DNA of 64,000 nt. It comes from Rhodothermales bacterium (lineage in GTDB: Bacteria; Bacteroidota; Rhodothermia; Rhodothermales; JANQRZ01). Below are positions 24,220 through 31,885 of the stretch, one piece after another; the first letter of the stretch is position 1, and each line of letters starts with the position of its first letter. Under the pieces are notes generated by a model. It was not told the DNA's origin. It saw only the letters and a list, made by a program, of their open reading frames with translations, and ran no database searches. The translations under genes and the position numbers were made by a program. The stretch spans positions 62,001-126,000 of the forward strand of contig JBDUXZ010000024.1 in NCBI GenBank assembly GCA_039944855.1, written 5' to 3'.

Positions 24220-24597
24220 TCAGGCGTCGGCGGCGCGGGGGCCGCGGAGGGCGTGGCCGGCGTGGAGGAGCACGTTCCCGAGCCGCTCGACGGCCTTGCC
24301 GATCTCCTCGCGCTCGGCCTCCTTCGCCGCCGCGACCGTCTGCTTGCCGAGCCGGGCGAGGATCTCACCGATGGCGTCGCCGTCGAGGTCGGGGCCGAGC
24401 AAGCTGGCCTTCAGCTCCCCGAGCCCGTTGGCGATCTCGTTGAGGTCGGCACGGTCGGACTCGTCGAGGATGCGGTGCCAGTCGTCGATCCGGTTGACGG
24501 ATTTGGAGAGGGAGAACTGGTCGAGGCCGCGTTCGAGGTCGTCGATCGTAGCGTTGAGTTCGGCGGCTTGCACGCCTTCGGGGAGGGACTCGATCAT
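24220..24597 (-). CDS. Helical hypothetical protein, paralogue 3 of 3
   Basis: A 125-residue protein and the most compact member of the trio, containing only the shared core: VNRIDDWHRILDESDRADLNEIANGLGELKASLLG, GDAIGEILARLGKQTVAAAKEAEREEIGKAVERLGNVLLHAGHALRG. It lacks the disordered C-terminal tail of the other two copies. It begins 44 nt after the EcsC gene stop in the same operon. Function unknown. Conservation of G, L and T in LGxQT across all three copies marks the most constrained segment. Confidence 0.75.
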   Translation of the reverse strand: MIESLPEGVQAAELNATIDDLERGLDQFSLSKSVNRIDDWHRILDESDRADLNEIANGLGELKASLLGPDLDGDAIGEILARLGKQTVAAAKEAEREEIGKAVERLGNVLLHAGHALRGPRAADA

Positions 24598-24641
24598 GGG
24601 GAGAGGGGCGGAGAGAGGAGAGGAGGGAAGCGGGGCGGGCG

Positions 24642-25304
24642 TCAGCCGGCCCCGTCGCCGGAGGCCAGCTCAGCGGGGGTGAGGAGGGGCTTGCCATCGG
24701 TCAGGAACGTCTGGCGGGCGGCCTCGGCCACCTTCCCCGTCGAGTAGGCGTCCGACGCCCCGCCGATGAACCCGCCGAGGATGGGGAGGCTGCGCCGCGG
24801 GAGCCGGCTCGTGACGACCTTCTTCGCCGTCCACTTCGTCGCACGCGTCGCCACGCCGACGGCGCCTTCGGCGAGGAAGCGGATGCCGCGCTCGGCGAGC
24901 TTCACGGCCGAGCGGTCGAAGACCTCCGCTGCCTCGTCGCTCTCCTGCAGGTGCTCGGCGTCGGACCCGCTGACGAGGCAGGCAATCGAGCGCTTGCGGA
25001 CCTCGTCGTCGTGGATGTCGTGGCCGCCCATGAACGCCGTCGCGGCGCAGAGGTGGAGTTGGAGCGTCGCCACGCCGATGATGTTGGCGGGGAGCGTGAT
25101 GGGGAGCGTGATGAACCCGCCGAGCCCGAACACGAAGCCGGTGCTGCCGCAGAGGAGGGTGTACGTGCCCGTCATCTCTTCGGCGCGTTCGTGGAGCGTG
25201 CCGGGGCCGGCGAGGAAGCGGGCGGCGGTTTCGGCGGGCGTTCCGAGGACGGGGAGGCCGTCGACGGCGCGGTTATAGAGCGGCTTGAGGAGGAGTGATT
25301 TCAT
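24642..25304 (-). CDS. EcsC family protein
   Basis: A 220-residue protein of the EcsC family, named for the third gene of the Bacillus Ecs transporter locus; the molecular role is unresolved. A hydrophobic hairpin region at about residues 45-90 (TLLCGSTGFVFGLGGFITLPITLPANIIGVATLQ) is the conserved block. The C-terminal glycine-rich segment LPILGGFIGGASDAYSTGKVAEAARQTF is also typical. It is the first gene of an operon with three paralogous small helical proteins, driven by a candidate ECF-like promoter at 25339-25363. No ATP-binding EcsA or membrane EcsB gene is nearby. Confidence 0.82.
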   Translation of the reverse strand: MKSLLLKPLYNRAVDGLPVLGTPAETAARFLAGPGTLHERAEEMTGTYTLLCGSTGFVFGLGGFITLPITLPANIIGVATLQLHLCAATAFMGGHDIHDDEVRKRSIACLVSGSDAEHLQESDEAAEVFDRSAVKLAERGIRFLAEGAVGVATRATKWTAKKVVTSRLPRRSLPILGGFIGGASDAYSTGKVAEAARQTFLTDGKPLLTPAELASGDGAG

Positions 25305-25338
25305 CGAAGGGCGGGGGAAGGAAGGGAAGTGGAGAGGT

Positions 25339-25363
25339 ATACCGGCGGGCCGTGCGATGGGTT
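25339..25363 (-). promoter_or_regulatory. Candidate ECF-like promoter of the EcsC operon
   Basis: On the minus strand AACCC (25363-25359), 14 nt, then CGGTAT (25344-25339), 34 nt before the ATG at 25304. Element order and spacing equal those at 33518, 54287 and 56815, although the -10-like box is CGGT rather than CGTT. Confidence 0.5.
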
Positions 25364-25403
25364 GCGTGCCGGGCCGGAAGTGGTGCCGGAAGCCGCCCCG
25401 GTC

Positions 25404-25679
25404 TCACGCCGTGTAGCGGTCGAGGTAGTCGTCGATCTCGGAGCGTATCGTGCGGCGGAGCGGGCGGAGCATGAGCCCGAGGCGGACGGTGACGCGGACG
25501 GAGTCGGGCGCGGCGTGGAAGTGGCCGTCGAACCCCGGCCCCTGCGCGACGAGCGTGTCGCCCTCCCAGTACGCCTCCAGCGTCATGTGATCGGCCAGCT
25601 CGTGGACGACTTCTTCGGCGGCGTGGCGGGCCCCGTCGAGGCCGAGGTCGTGGCGGCGGGTCACGTCGATGTGCGCCAT
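25404..25679 (-). CDS. Polyhydroxyalkanoic acid system family protein
   Basis: A 91-residue protein matching the small PHA-granule-associated family (PHA_gran_rgn): IDVTRRHDLGLDGARHAAEEVVHELADHMTLEAYWEGDTLVAQGPGFDGHFHAAPDSVRVTVRLGLMLRPLRRTIRSEIDDYLDR. The alternating beta-strands followed by a C-terminal helix are typical of it. No PHA synthase or phasin is in the window, so a link to polyester storage is from the family name only. A small membrane-protein gene lies 28 nt upstream on the same strand. Confidence 0.75.
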   Translation of the reverse strand: MAHIDVTRRHDLGLDGARHAAEEVVHELADHMTLEAYWEGDTLVAQGPGFDGHFHAAPDSVRVTVRLGLMLRPLRRTIRSEIDDYLDRYTA

Positions 25680-25707
25680 GGTCAGAGCAGGTTCGGTGGG
25701 AGGGAAG

Positions 25708-25875
25708 TCAGCAGCCGAAGTAGAGGAGAATGGCGGGGAGTGTCAGCCAGAGGAGGCCTTTGACGAGGAAGAAGAGGAACCCCGCCGCCCCGAAGCGCTT
25801 GAGCCACGTCGTACTTTTGCGCGCTCCAGCAGCGGGCGGACGGTCAGGAGAGTCTGGCTCGAGAGGTTCGGACAT
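25708..25875 (-). CDS. Small single-pass membrane protein
   Basis: A 55-residue protein starting MSEPLEPDSPDRPPAAG, then a basic patch KSTTWLKRFGAAG and one hydrophobic helix (FLFFLVKGLLWLTLPAILLYF) ending in GC. It is in the same direction as, and 28 nt before, the PHA-system gene, so the pair is probably an operon. No family is recognised. The proline-rich soluble N-terminus would lie in the cytoplasm by the positive-inside rule. Confidence 0.55.
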   Translation of the reverse strand: MSEPLEPDSPDRPPAAGARKSTTWLKRFGAAGFLFFLVKGLLWLTLPAILLYFGC

Positions 25876-25952
25876 CGGGCGTAGGCGGCTGACGAGGTCC
25901 AACGCCGTCTCCCGCGCTCGTGATTCCAACCACCGCTTTCCCGCTCGTCCCC

Positions 25953-26504
25953 ATGATCGAACCCTTCCTCGGCCTCCACCCCCGCCTCGACGGCGCCAAC
26001 TTCGTCGCTCCCACCGCCGCCGTCATCGGCGACGTGACGCTCGGCCGCGACGCGAGCATCTGGCACGGCGCGAGCCTGCGCGGCGACGTCCACTTCATCC
26101 GCATCGGCGCAGGTTCGAACGTGCAAGACAACGCGACCGTCCACGTCAGCCGGGGGACGCACCCCTGCGTGATCGGCGACGGGGTGACGATCGGGCACAA
26201 CGCCGTCGTCCACGGCTGCACGGTCGAGGACGACTGCCTGATCGGGATGGCTGCCGTCGTGCTCGACGGGGCGGTCATCGGGGCGGGGAGCCTCGTCGGG
26301 GCCGGGGCGCTCGTCACCGGCGATACGATCATCCCGCCGCGCTCGCTCGTGCTCGGCTCGCCCGCGAAGGCCGTCCGCTCGCTGACGGACGAGGAGGAGG
26401 AGCGCATCCGCGCGAATGCCGCGCACTACGTCCGCATGAGCGCGATGTACCGCGGTGAGGTGACGCCCGAGGTGAACCCGTTCTACGAGCGCGCCGACGG
26501 CTGA
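25953..26504 (+). CDS. Gamma carbonic anhydrase family protein
   Basis: A 183-residue left-handed beta-helix protein of the gamma carbonic anhydrase (YrdA/PaaY-like) family. Hexapeptide repeats run from about residue 18 to 150. Metal-binding histidines appear in NATVHVSRGTHP, GHNAVVHGC and the usual G-H pair, and RGDVHFIRIG with NVQDNATVH are family hallmarks. The C-terminal helix (TDEEEERIRANAAHYVRM) caps the trimer. The ATG at 25953 gives the standard N-terminus; an ATG eleven codons upstream would add a stretch not seen in the family. Carbonic anhydrase activity is not guaranteed in this subgroup. Confidence 0.92.
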   Translation: MIEPFLGLHPRLDGANFVAPTAAVIGDVTLGRDASIWHGASLRGDVHFIRIGAGSNVQDNATVHVSRGTHPCVIGDGVTIGHNAVVHGCTVEDDCLIGMAAVVLDGAVIGAGSLVGAGALVTGDTIIPPRSLVLGSPAKAVRSLTDEEEERIRANAAHYVRMSAMYRGEVTPEVNPFYERADG

Positions 26505-26557
26505 GACGCCGATGAGGATCTCGCTCTTTTGAGAAGCTCAGCGAACCGTTTCTACGT

Positions 26558-26636
26558 GTCATCCCGAGCGCAGCCGAGGGATCTCTAACGAGTAACGCGG
26601 TGCCTTGGAGAGATCCTTCGACAAGCTCAGGATGAC
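26558..26636. repeat. GTCATCC...GGATGAC hairpin element
   Basis: A 79-bp element: GTCATCCCGAGCGCAGCCGA at the left, and on the right arm AGATCCTTCGACAAGCTCAG then GATGAC, the partial inverse. Flanking TTGAGAA (26529-26535) and TTCTCAA (26648-26654) form an outer pair. It lies in the 422-nt space between the carbonic anhydrase and M48 genes, which otherwise holds no gene. Confidence 0.8.
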
Positions 26637-26689
26637 ACTGATGAGCGTTTCTCAACAGAGCAAGAGGCCCTAACAACCCCCCCCACCTT

Positions 26690-26828
26690 GTCATTGCGAG
26701 GAGCGCAGGGACTCGTCCCGAAGTGACGCGGCAATCTCCAGTTTGCTGTACTTCAGTTTGCTGTAATCGGGAGATGGGCTGCGCCGAGCCTTCGGATTGC
26801 CGCGCTCCTTTACTCGCCTCCGACGACG
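26690..26828. repeat. GTCATTGCGAGGAGCG element with degraded right arm
   Basis: The left end GTCATTGCGAGGAGCG leads to GACGCGGCAATCTCC at about 26724-26738. A divergent inverse copy, CGGATTGCCGCGCTCCTTTA then CTCGC, lies at about 26793-26817. I recall similar sequences as widespread intergenic repeats in bacteria, but could not check. The copy is imperfect, suggesting decay. Between it and the M48 gene (26829-26926) nothing is recognised. Confidence 0.6.
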
Positions 26829-26926
26829 TAGGATGTGCAGAGAATGTGAGACAGAAAAGGGAGAGGGTTGTAATCGTGGTTAGGGATAGCGTATTCTCGG
26901 CGCTGAATTTCTAACCCGGTGCTCTC

Positions 26927-28204
26927 TTGCTACGTGCTCTGCCCCTCCGTATCGCCGCGCTCCTGCTGCTCCCGCTCGTCGCCGGGTGCAGCGGCAGCCG
27001 CCCCGCCGCGCCGGCCGTCCCGCTCCCCGCCGGCCTGAGCCCGTCCGAGCAAAAGCTGTGGACGACGAGCGCGTACGAAGTCGAACGGCTGCAGCGGAGC
27101 GGCCTCGTCAACGCCGACCCGGCCCTCACCGCGTACGTGCAGGAGGTGGGAATGCGCCTCGTACCCGAGCGGCTGAACGTCCCGGCGACGTTTCGCTTCC
27201 ACGTGGTGATGGACCCCGACGCGAACGCCTTCGCGCTGCCGGACGGCAACATCTACGTCCACCTCGGCCTCCTCGCCCGGGTCCAGCGCGAGGATCAGCT
27301 TGCCCAGGTGCTCGGCCACGAAGTGCGCCACGTCACCGGCCGCCACTCGGCTGTGAAATACGACCAGGCGCGCGGGATCGCGGGCGCCACGCAGGTGCTC
27401 AGCGTGGCAGCGGCCATCGGGTTCGGGGCGATGGGCGGCGGCGGGGTCCAATTCTGGGGCGGCGTCTCCCAGCTCGGCCTCGCGCTCACCGCGAGCGCCG
27501 CGATCAACGGCCACGGCCGCGCCGCCGAGGAGGACTCCGACCTCTACGCCGTCCAAGCGATGGATGCCGAGGGGTACGACCTCTGCGCGGCGACCGAACT
27601 GTTCGAGTTGCTCCTCGCCGAGCACGGGCAGGCATCGGCCGCGACGACGTTTTTCTACGGCAGCCACCCCCAACTCACGAAGCGAATGGCGTACACCCGC
27701 GAGCGCGCCGAGCACCTCCACGGCGGCGACCTCGCCTGCGAGCCGGCCCCGCGCGACAGCGTGTACCTCGCCCGCACGGCCGGCGTCCGCGCCGCCCAGG
27801 TCGAACTCTGGGTGCGGTCCGAGCGCTTCGACCGCGCGTTGGAGGCCGCGGACCGCGCGCTCGCCGTTGACTCGACCGACGCGTACCTCCGGTTCTGGCG
27901 CGCCGAAGCGCTCCGCCTCGGCCCCGAGGACGCGGCATCGCGACAGCAGGCCGAGGACGACTACTGGCGCGCCACCGAGCTCGACACGACGTACGCCGCG
28001 CCGTACCGCGGGATCGGCCTCCTCGCCGAAGAGGACGGTGATGCCGAGGCGGCCATCGATGCCTACGACTACTACCTCTACCTCGACCCCGAGGCGAAGG
28101 ACCGGCGCTACATCCAACACCGCATCGCCACGCTGCGCGGTGCGGGCAGCGACGCTGTCGAAACCGAATCCACCGAAACCAACGAGTCCACCGACGGGGA
28201 GTAG
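26927..28204 (+). CDS. M48 family zinc metallopeptidase with TPR repeats, lipoprotein
   Basis: A 425-residue envelope protease of the BepA/LoiP type. Lipoprotein signal LLLLPLVAGC puts the lipid on C21. The M48 domain has the zinc motif HEVRH (residues 131-135) and a downstream acidic ligand in AAEEDSDLYAV (about 201). The C-terminal half holds tetratricopeptide-like repeats (FDRALEAADRALAVDSTDAYL, AIDAYDYYLYLDPEAKDRRY), as in BepA, which assists outer-membrane protein assembly. TTG at 26927 is the only reasonable start, because an in-frame TAA lies five codons upstream and the signal peptide begins at once. A Thr/Glu-rich tail ends the protein. Confidence 0.88.
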   Translation: MLRALPLRIAALLLLPLVAGCSGSRPAAPAVPLPAGLSPSEQKLWTTSAYEVERLQRSGLVNADPALTAYVQEVGMRLVPERLNVPATFRFHVVMDPDANAFALPDGNIYVHLGLLARVQREDQLAQVLGHEVRHVTGRHSAVKYDQARGIAGATQVLSVAAAIGFGAMGGGGVQFWGGVSQLGLALTASAAINGHGRAAEEDSDLYAVQAMDAEGYDLCAATELFELLLAEHGQASAATTFFYGSHPQLTKRMAYTRERAEHLHGGDLACEPAPRDSVYLARTAGVRAAQVELWVRSERFDRALEAADRALAVDSTDAYLRFWRAEALRLGPEDAASRQQAEDDYWRATELDTTYAAPYRGIGLLAEEDGDAEAAIDAYDYYLYLDPEAKDRRYIQHRIATLRGAGSDAVETESTETNESTDGE

Positions 28205-28244
28205 CCCACGCGCGCCCTCGCCTCAACCAACGTTTACGACGAAT

Positions 28245-28964
28245 ATGCACCACGCACGCTCCCTCTTCCTCCTCCTCGCCGTGGCGACGCTCGCCGGGTG
28301 TACGACCACGCTCCGGACGAGCGAGAGCTTCGACCAGGAACGCGCTTCCATCGAGGCGATCGCCGTCATGCCGCCCGAGGTGAGCTACCAGCTCCGCACC
28401 GCGACGCTCAGCGAGATGTCGCCCGAGACGGCCATCGAGGTCAACGCCGTCGTCCTGCAGGCGCTCGAAAACGTGCTCGCCGAGTCGCGCTTCGCCGTCG
28501 CCCCGCTCGCGCTCACGGACAGCCTGCTCGCGGCCGACGCCGACCTCGCGCTCGGGCTGACGCGGGCGCGCGAGAGCTTCGGCCTCGCCGCCGACTCGCT
28601 CCGGGCGACAAAGCACAAAGTGCTCACGCTCACCGTCGACCCCGAAGTCGGGCAGTTCGCCGACCAGGCCGACGCCGACTACCTCCTCTTCGCTCGCGGC
28701 GCCAGCTTCGGAAGCTCGACGGGCGCGTCGGCGCGCGACGCCGTCGTCGCCGTCGCTAGCCTGCTGCTCTTCGGCGGGGCCGGGATCTCGCAGCAGAAGG
28801 GTATCGTGCTGGAGCTCGCCCTCGTCAACGCGAATACGGCCGAGGTCGTGTGGTACAACCGCAACAAGCCCGGCCAGACGAGCTTCGACCCGCTCGACGT
28901 GGACAGCATCGAGAAGCTGTGCACGGCCCTCCTCAAGCCGCTGGCAGGGCCGAAACGGTCGTAG
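28245..28964 (+). CDS. Hypothetical lipoprotein
   Basis: A 239-residue lipoprotein with lipobox LAVATLAGC (lipidated C19). The mature part begins TTTLRTSESFDQERASIEAIAVMPP, resembling periplasmic lipoproteins of the DUF799/GNA1162-like type (a short strand AVMPP, then helices, then FARGASFGSSTG and a hydrophobic stretch VVAVASLLLFGGAG). The closing block GIVLELALVNANTAEVVWYNRNKPGQTSFDPLD is also typical of that group. The link is by appearance only. The gene starts 40 nt after the M48 protease stop and is probably cotranscribed, so a role in envelope maintenance is reasonable. Confidence 0.75.
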   Translation: MHHARSLFLLLAVATLAGCTTTLRTSESFDQERASIEAIAVMPPEVSYQLRTATLSEMSPETAIEVNAVVLQALENVLAESRFAVAPLALTDSLLAADADLALGLTRARESFGLAADSLRATKHKVLTLTVDPEVGQFADQADADYLLFARGASFGSSTGASARDAVVAVASLLLFGGAGISQQKGIVLELALVNANTAEVVWYNRNKPGQTSFDPLDVDSIEKLCTALLKPLAGPKRS

Positions 28965-28990
28965 GCTGCGAGGGCTAACCGGCAGGCCTC

Positions 28991-29022
28991 GGGGCCGGGG
29001 CAGAGGGCGCCTCGGCCCCTTT
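28991..29022 (+). terminator. Terminator after the M48-lipoprotein operon
   Basis: GGGGCCG (28991-28997) pairs with CGGCCCC (29013-29019), a 7-bp GC stem with a 15-nt loop, followed by TTTCTGTGG. The T-run is short, so strength is moderate. Confidence 0.55.
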
Positions 29023-29136
29023 CTGTGGAGCGCGCGTGAAAGCCGTTATTCCAGCCGGCGTCGGTGTAACAGCCTCCGTTGCGCCCCCGTATCGCAGGCC
29101 GTATCCTGTCAGTCCGTTCCACGATCCGGGCGCGCC

Positions 29137-29703
29137 ATGCTGGATGTTTATTGGATCTGCCTCGTCGGAGGATTGATCTTCTCCGTGCTCACGCTCCTCC
29201 TCGGCGACGTGCTCGACGGGGTGCTCGATGGGCTCGACGGGATCGACTTCCTCGACCCGCTCTCGATCGTCGGCGGGCTGACGGTCTTCGGCGGCGCGGG
29301 CGTTGTGCTCACGGAGTCGATGGACCTTGGCGGCGCAACGACGACCGCTGCCGCCGCCCTCATCGGCGTCGGGCTCGCCGTGCTGATGCACTTCGTCTAC
29401 GTCCGCCCGATGAAGCGGAGCGAGAACTCGACGGGCTTCTCGCTGCGCGAGTACCACGGCAAGCTCGGCGAGGTCATCACCACGATCCCGGCGACGGGCT
29501 ACGGCGAGGTCCTCGTCAAGATGGGCGCGGGCAACACGTTCCGCACCGCCGCCTCGTTCGACGGCGCGCCGATCCCGCAGGGGACCCGCATCGTCGTCGT
29601 CGAGATCCGTGACGGCGACCTGCTCGTGACGCCGTTCGACGAGTTGACGCCGGTGGATGGTTCGCCTCCGTCCGGCTCGCCCTCTCGCCTGCCCGCCGCC
29701 TGA
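29137..29703 (+). CDS. NfeD/YuaF-like membrane protein
   Basis: A 188-residue membrane protein of the NfeD-short/YuaF kind that partners with flotillins. Three hydrophobic segments lie at about residues 5-22, 43-60 and 70-88. The soluble C-terminal part reads as an OB-fold (YHGKLGEVITTIPATGYGEVLVKMG...GTRIVVVEIRDGDLLVTPFD). It is followed 73 nt later by a flotillin-like gene, the standard nfeD-floT arrangement in membrane-microdomain operons. A 20-bp palindrome (29730-29749) sits between the two. Confidence 0.8.
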   Translation: MLDVYWICLVGGLIFSVLTLLLGDVLDGVLDGLDGIDFLDPLSIVGGLTVFGGAGVVLTESMDLGGATTTAAAALIGVGLAVLMHFVYVRPMKRSENSTGFSLREYHGKLGEVITTIPATGYGEVLVKMGAGNTFRTAASFDGAPIPQGTRIVVVEIRDGDLLVTPFDELTPVDGSPPSGSPSRLPAA

Positions 29704-29729
29704 TTTCGACCAACCGTGCCATCCCGTAC

Positions 29730-29749
29730 AGACGCAGCATGCTGCGTCT
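29730..29749. repeat. AGACGCAGCATGCTGCGTCT perfect palindrome
   Basis: A perfect 20-bp palindrome in the nfeD-flotillin gap. It is near-identical to 5908-5927 in the rplU-rpmA gap and would form an mRNA hairpin between two cotranscribed genes. Confidence 0.85.
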
Positions 29750-29776
29750 CTACCTGCAACCCGACTCGGAGGATTT

Positions 29777-31288
29777 ATGGACCCGACCCTGCTCGCGCTC
29801 ATCATCACGATTTCCGCCATCGTTCTGCTCGTGATGGTCCTCGCGTCGCGGTATAAAACCGTCAGCCCGGACGAGGCCATGATCATCACCGGCGCGGCGA
29901 TGGGTGGCAAGAACGTCCTCACCGACGAGTCTGGCCGCCGCGTCAAGATCGTGCGCGGCGGCGGGGCGTTCATCGTCCCGATCGTGCAGCAGCGCGAACG
30001 GCTCTCGCTCCTCTCGCACAAGCTCGACGTGATGACGCCGGAGGTCTACACCGCCGAGGGCGTCCCCGTGATGACCGACGGCGTGGCCGTCATCAAGGTG
30101 GGCTCATCGGTGGAGGACGTGGCGACGGCGGCCGAGCAGTTCCTCGGCAAGCCCGACGAGGAACTGCGGGCCGAGGCTCGCGAGGTCCTCGAAGGCCATC
30201 TCCGCGCCATCCTAGGGACGCTGACCGTCGAGGAGGTCTACCGCAACCGCGACAAGTTCGCGCAGGAGGTGCAGTCTGTCGCCGCGCGGGACTTGAAGAA
30301 GATGGGGCTCCAGATCGTGAGCTTCACGATTAAAGATGTCCGCGACAAGAACGGCTACCTCGAAGCGCTCGGCCGCCCGCGCATCGCCGCCATCAAGCGC
30401 GACGCCGACATCGCTGAAGCCGAGGCCATGCGCGACGCCAGGATCAAAAAGGCCGAGGCCGACGAGAACGGCCAGAAGGCCGAGCTCCTCCGCGACACGA
30501 ACGTGGCGGAGGCGACGAAGGACAAGGAACTGAAGGTCGCCGCGTTCAAGCGCGATCAGGACACGGCCAAGGCCGAAGCCGACCTCGCCTACGCCGTGCA
30601 GGAAGCGACGAGCCAGCGCCTCGTCGTCGAGGAGCAGATGCAGGTGGAACTCGTGCGGAAGCAGCGCGAGGTCGAGCTCGAAACCCTCGAGATCGAGCGG
30701 CGCGAGCGGGAGTACGACGCCGAGGTGAAAAAGAAGGCCGACGCCGAGCGCTACCGCGTCGAGCAGGCGGCGGAGGCCGCCAAGAGCCAGCGCATCCGCG
30801 AGGCGGAGGCCCAACAGTTCGCCATCGAGGCCGAGGCGAAGGCTCGCGCCGAGGGGACCCGCGCCGAAGGCTCCGCCGAGGCCGACGTCATCCGTGCGAA
30901 AGGCCTCGCCGAAGCCGAGGCCAAAGAGAAGCTCGCCGAGGCGTTCGAGAAGTACGGCGAGGCGGCCGTGCTCGATATCCTCGCGAAAATGCTGCCCGAG
31001 CTCGCCGGCCGCATCGCCGAGCCGATCGGGAAGATCGACAAGATCTCGGTCGTGGACGGCGGCGGCGGGCAGGGTGCGACGCGCGTCGCGGGCTACGTCA
31101 CCGAACTGATGGCGTCGTCGAACGAGATGCTGAGCAACGTCGCCGGCGTCGATCTCAACGCGCTTGCCCGCCGGCTCGTCGGTGCGTCGGACGACACGCC
31201 GCGCGTCCCACCCCGGCTCGCCCAACCCCCGGCGCCCGCCCGTGGCGACGGCGACTCGGTGGAGCCGGAGCCGCGAGACAACACATAA
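29777..31288 (+). CDS. Flotillin-like SPFH protein (FloT/YqiK family)
   Basis: A 503-residue membrane-microdomain scaffold. One N-terminal membrane helix (LLALIITISAIVLLVMVLA) is followed by the SPFH/PHB domain at about residues 45-230 (GGGAFIVPIVQQRERLSLLSHKLD, DGVAVIKVGSS, AAEQFLGK, REVLEGHLRAILGTLTVEEVYRNRDKFA). A long charged coiled coil spans 230-410 with Ala-Glu repeats (EAEAMRDARIKKAEADENG, EAEAQQFAIEAEAKARAEG), then a C-terminal oligomerisation segment. GGAGG stands 8 nt before the ATG, one of the few clear Shine-Dalgarno sites in the window. Operon with nfeD. Expected to organise membrane proteins and respond to envelope stress. Confidence 0.92.
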   Translation: MDPTLLALIITISAIVLLVMVLASRYKTVSPDEAMIITGAAMGGKNVLTDESGRRVKIVRGGGAFIVPIVQQRERLSLLSHKLDVMTPEVYTAEGVPVMTDGVAVIKVGSSVEDVATAAEQFLGKPDEELRAEAREVLEGHLRAILGTLTVEEVYRNRDKFAQEVQSVAARDLKKMGLQIVSFTIKDVRDKNGYLEALGRPRIAAIKRDADIAEAEAMRDARIKKAEADENGQKAELLRDTNVAEATKDKELKVAAFKRDQDTAKAEADLAYAVQEATSQRLVVEEQMQVELVRKQREVELETLEIERREREYDAEVKKKADAERYRVEQAAEAAKSQRIREAEAQQFAIEAEAKARAEGTRAEGSAEADVIRAKGLAEAEAKEKLAEAFEKYGEAAVLDILAKMLPELAGRIAEPIGKIDKISVVDGGGGQGATRVAGYVTELMASSNEMLSNVAGVDLNALARRLVGASDDTPRVPPRLAQPPAPARGDGDSVEPEPRDNT

Positions 31289-31348
31289 ACCCTCTGCGCG
31301 CGCCCAAACCAGCCCGACCTATTCGTTCTCTCCTGATTTCCCCGTCGC

Positions 31349-31876
31349 ATGCACGACGCGCCCCACCCCACCGTTCTCGTCCTCATCGGTGTGTCCGGCA
31401 TCGGCAAGACGAGCGTGGGGCGCGCCGTGGCGGAGCAACTCGGCTGGGCGTTCTTCGATGCCGATGACTTCCACCCGGCCGCGAACGTGGCAAAGATGCG
31501 AGCGGGGGAGGGGCTGACCGACGCCGACCGCGACCCGTGGCTCGACGCCGTCCGAGCGGTCATTGAGCGGGGGCTCCGCGAGGGCACGCCACTCGTTCTC
31601 GCCTGCTCAGCGCTGAGGGCGTCGTACCGTGCGCGCTTACACGCGGGCCATCCGCAGGTGCAGTTCGTATGGCTCGACGTAGCAGCGACGGAGATCGCGG
31701 AGCGGTTGGCATCGCGGGAAGACCATTTTGCCGGCCCCGATCTGCTGGCGAGTCAACTCGATACGTGGGAGCCCCCGGCACGCCACGAGGCCGTGCACGT
31801 CCGGGCCAACGGGACCGTGAACGAGGTCGCGCGACGCGTGGTCGCCACGCTCGCACTCCCACGCATCTCGGAGTAA
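31349..31876 (+). CDS. gntK: Gluconokinase
   Basis: A 175-residue gluconokinase, which phosphorylates D-gluconate to 6-phosphogluconate for the pentose phosphate or Entner-Doudoroff route. The P-loop is LIGVSGIGKTSVGRAVA (residues about 12-28), and the gluconate-binding block is FFDADDFHPAANVAKMRAGEGLTDADRDPWL. ACSALRASYRARL and the RLASREDHFAGPDLLASQLDTWEPP lid complete the family pattern. It stands alone: no gluconate transporter or regulator is adjacent. The 60-nt gap after the flotillin gene allows either cotranscription or an own promoter. Confidence 0.93.
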   Translation: MHDAPHPTVLVLIGVSGIGKTSVGRAVAEQLGWAFFDADDFHPAANVAKMRAGEGLTDADRDPWLDAVRAVIERGLREGTPLVLACSALRASYRARLHAGHPQVQFVWLDVAATEIAERLASREDHFAGPDLLASQLDTWEPPARHEAVHVRANGTVNEVARRVVATLALPRISE

Positions 31877-31885
31877 CGACGCCGG

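Noticed and set aside
26558-26828. Insertion sequence remnant
   Set aside because: The hairpin repeats contain no transposase fragment, and no target duplication could be recognised.
26723-26914. 63-codon open frame in the M48 upstream region
   Set aside because: Starts inside a decayed dispersed repeat and has no protein-like character.
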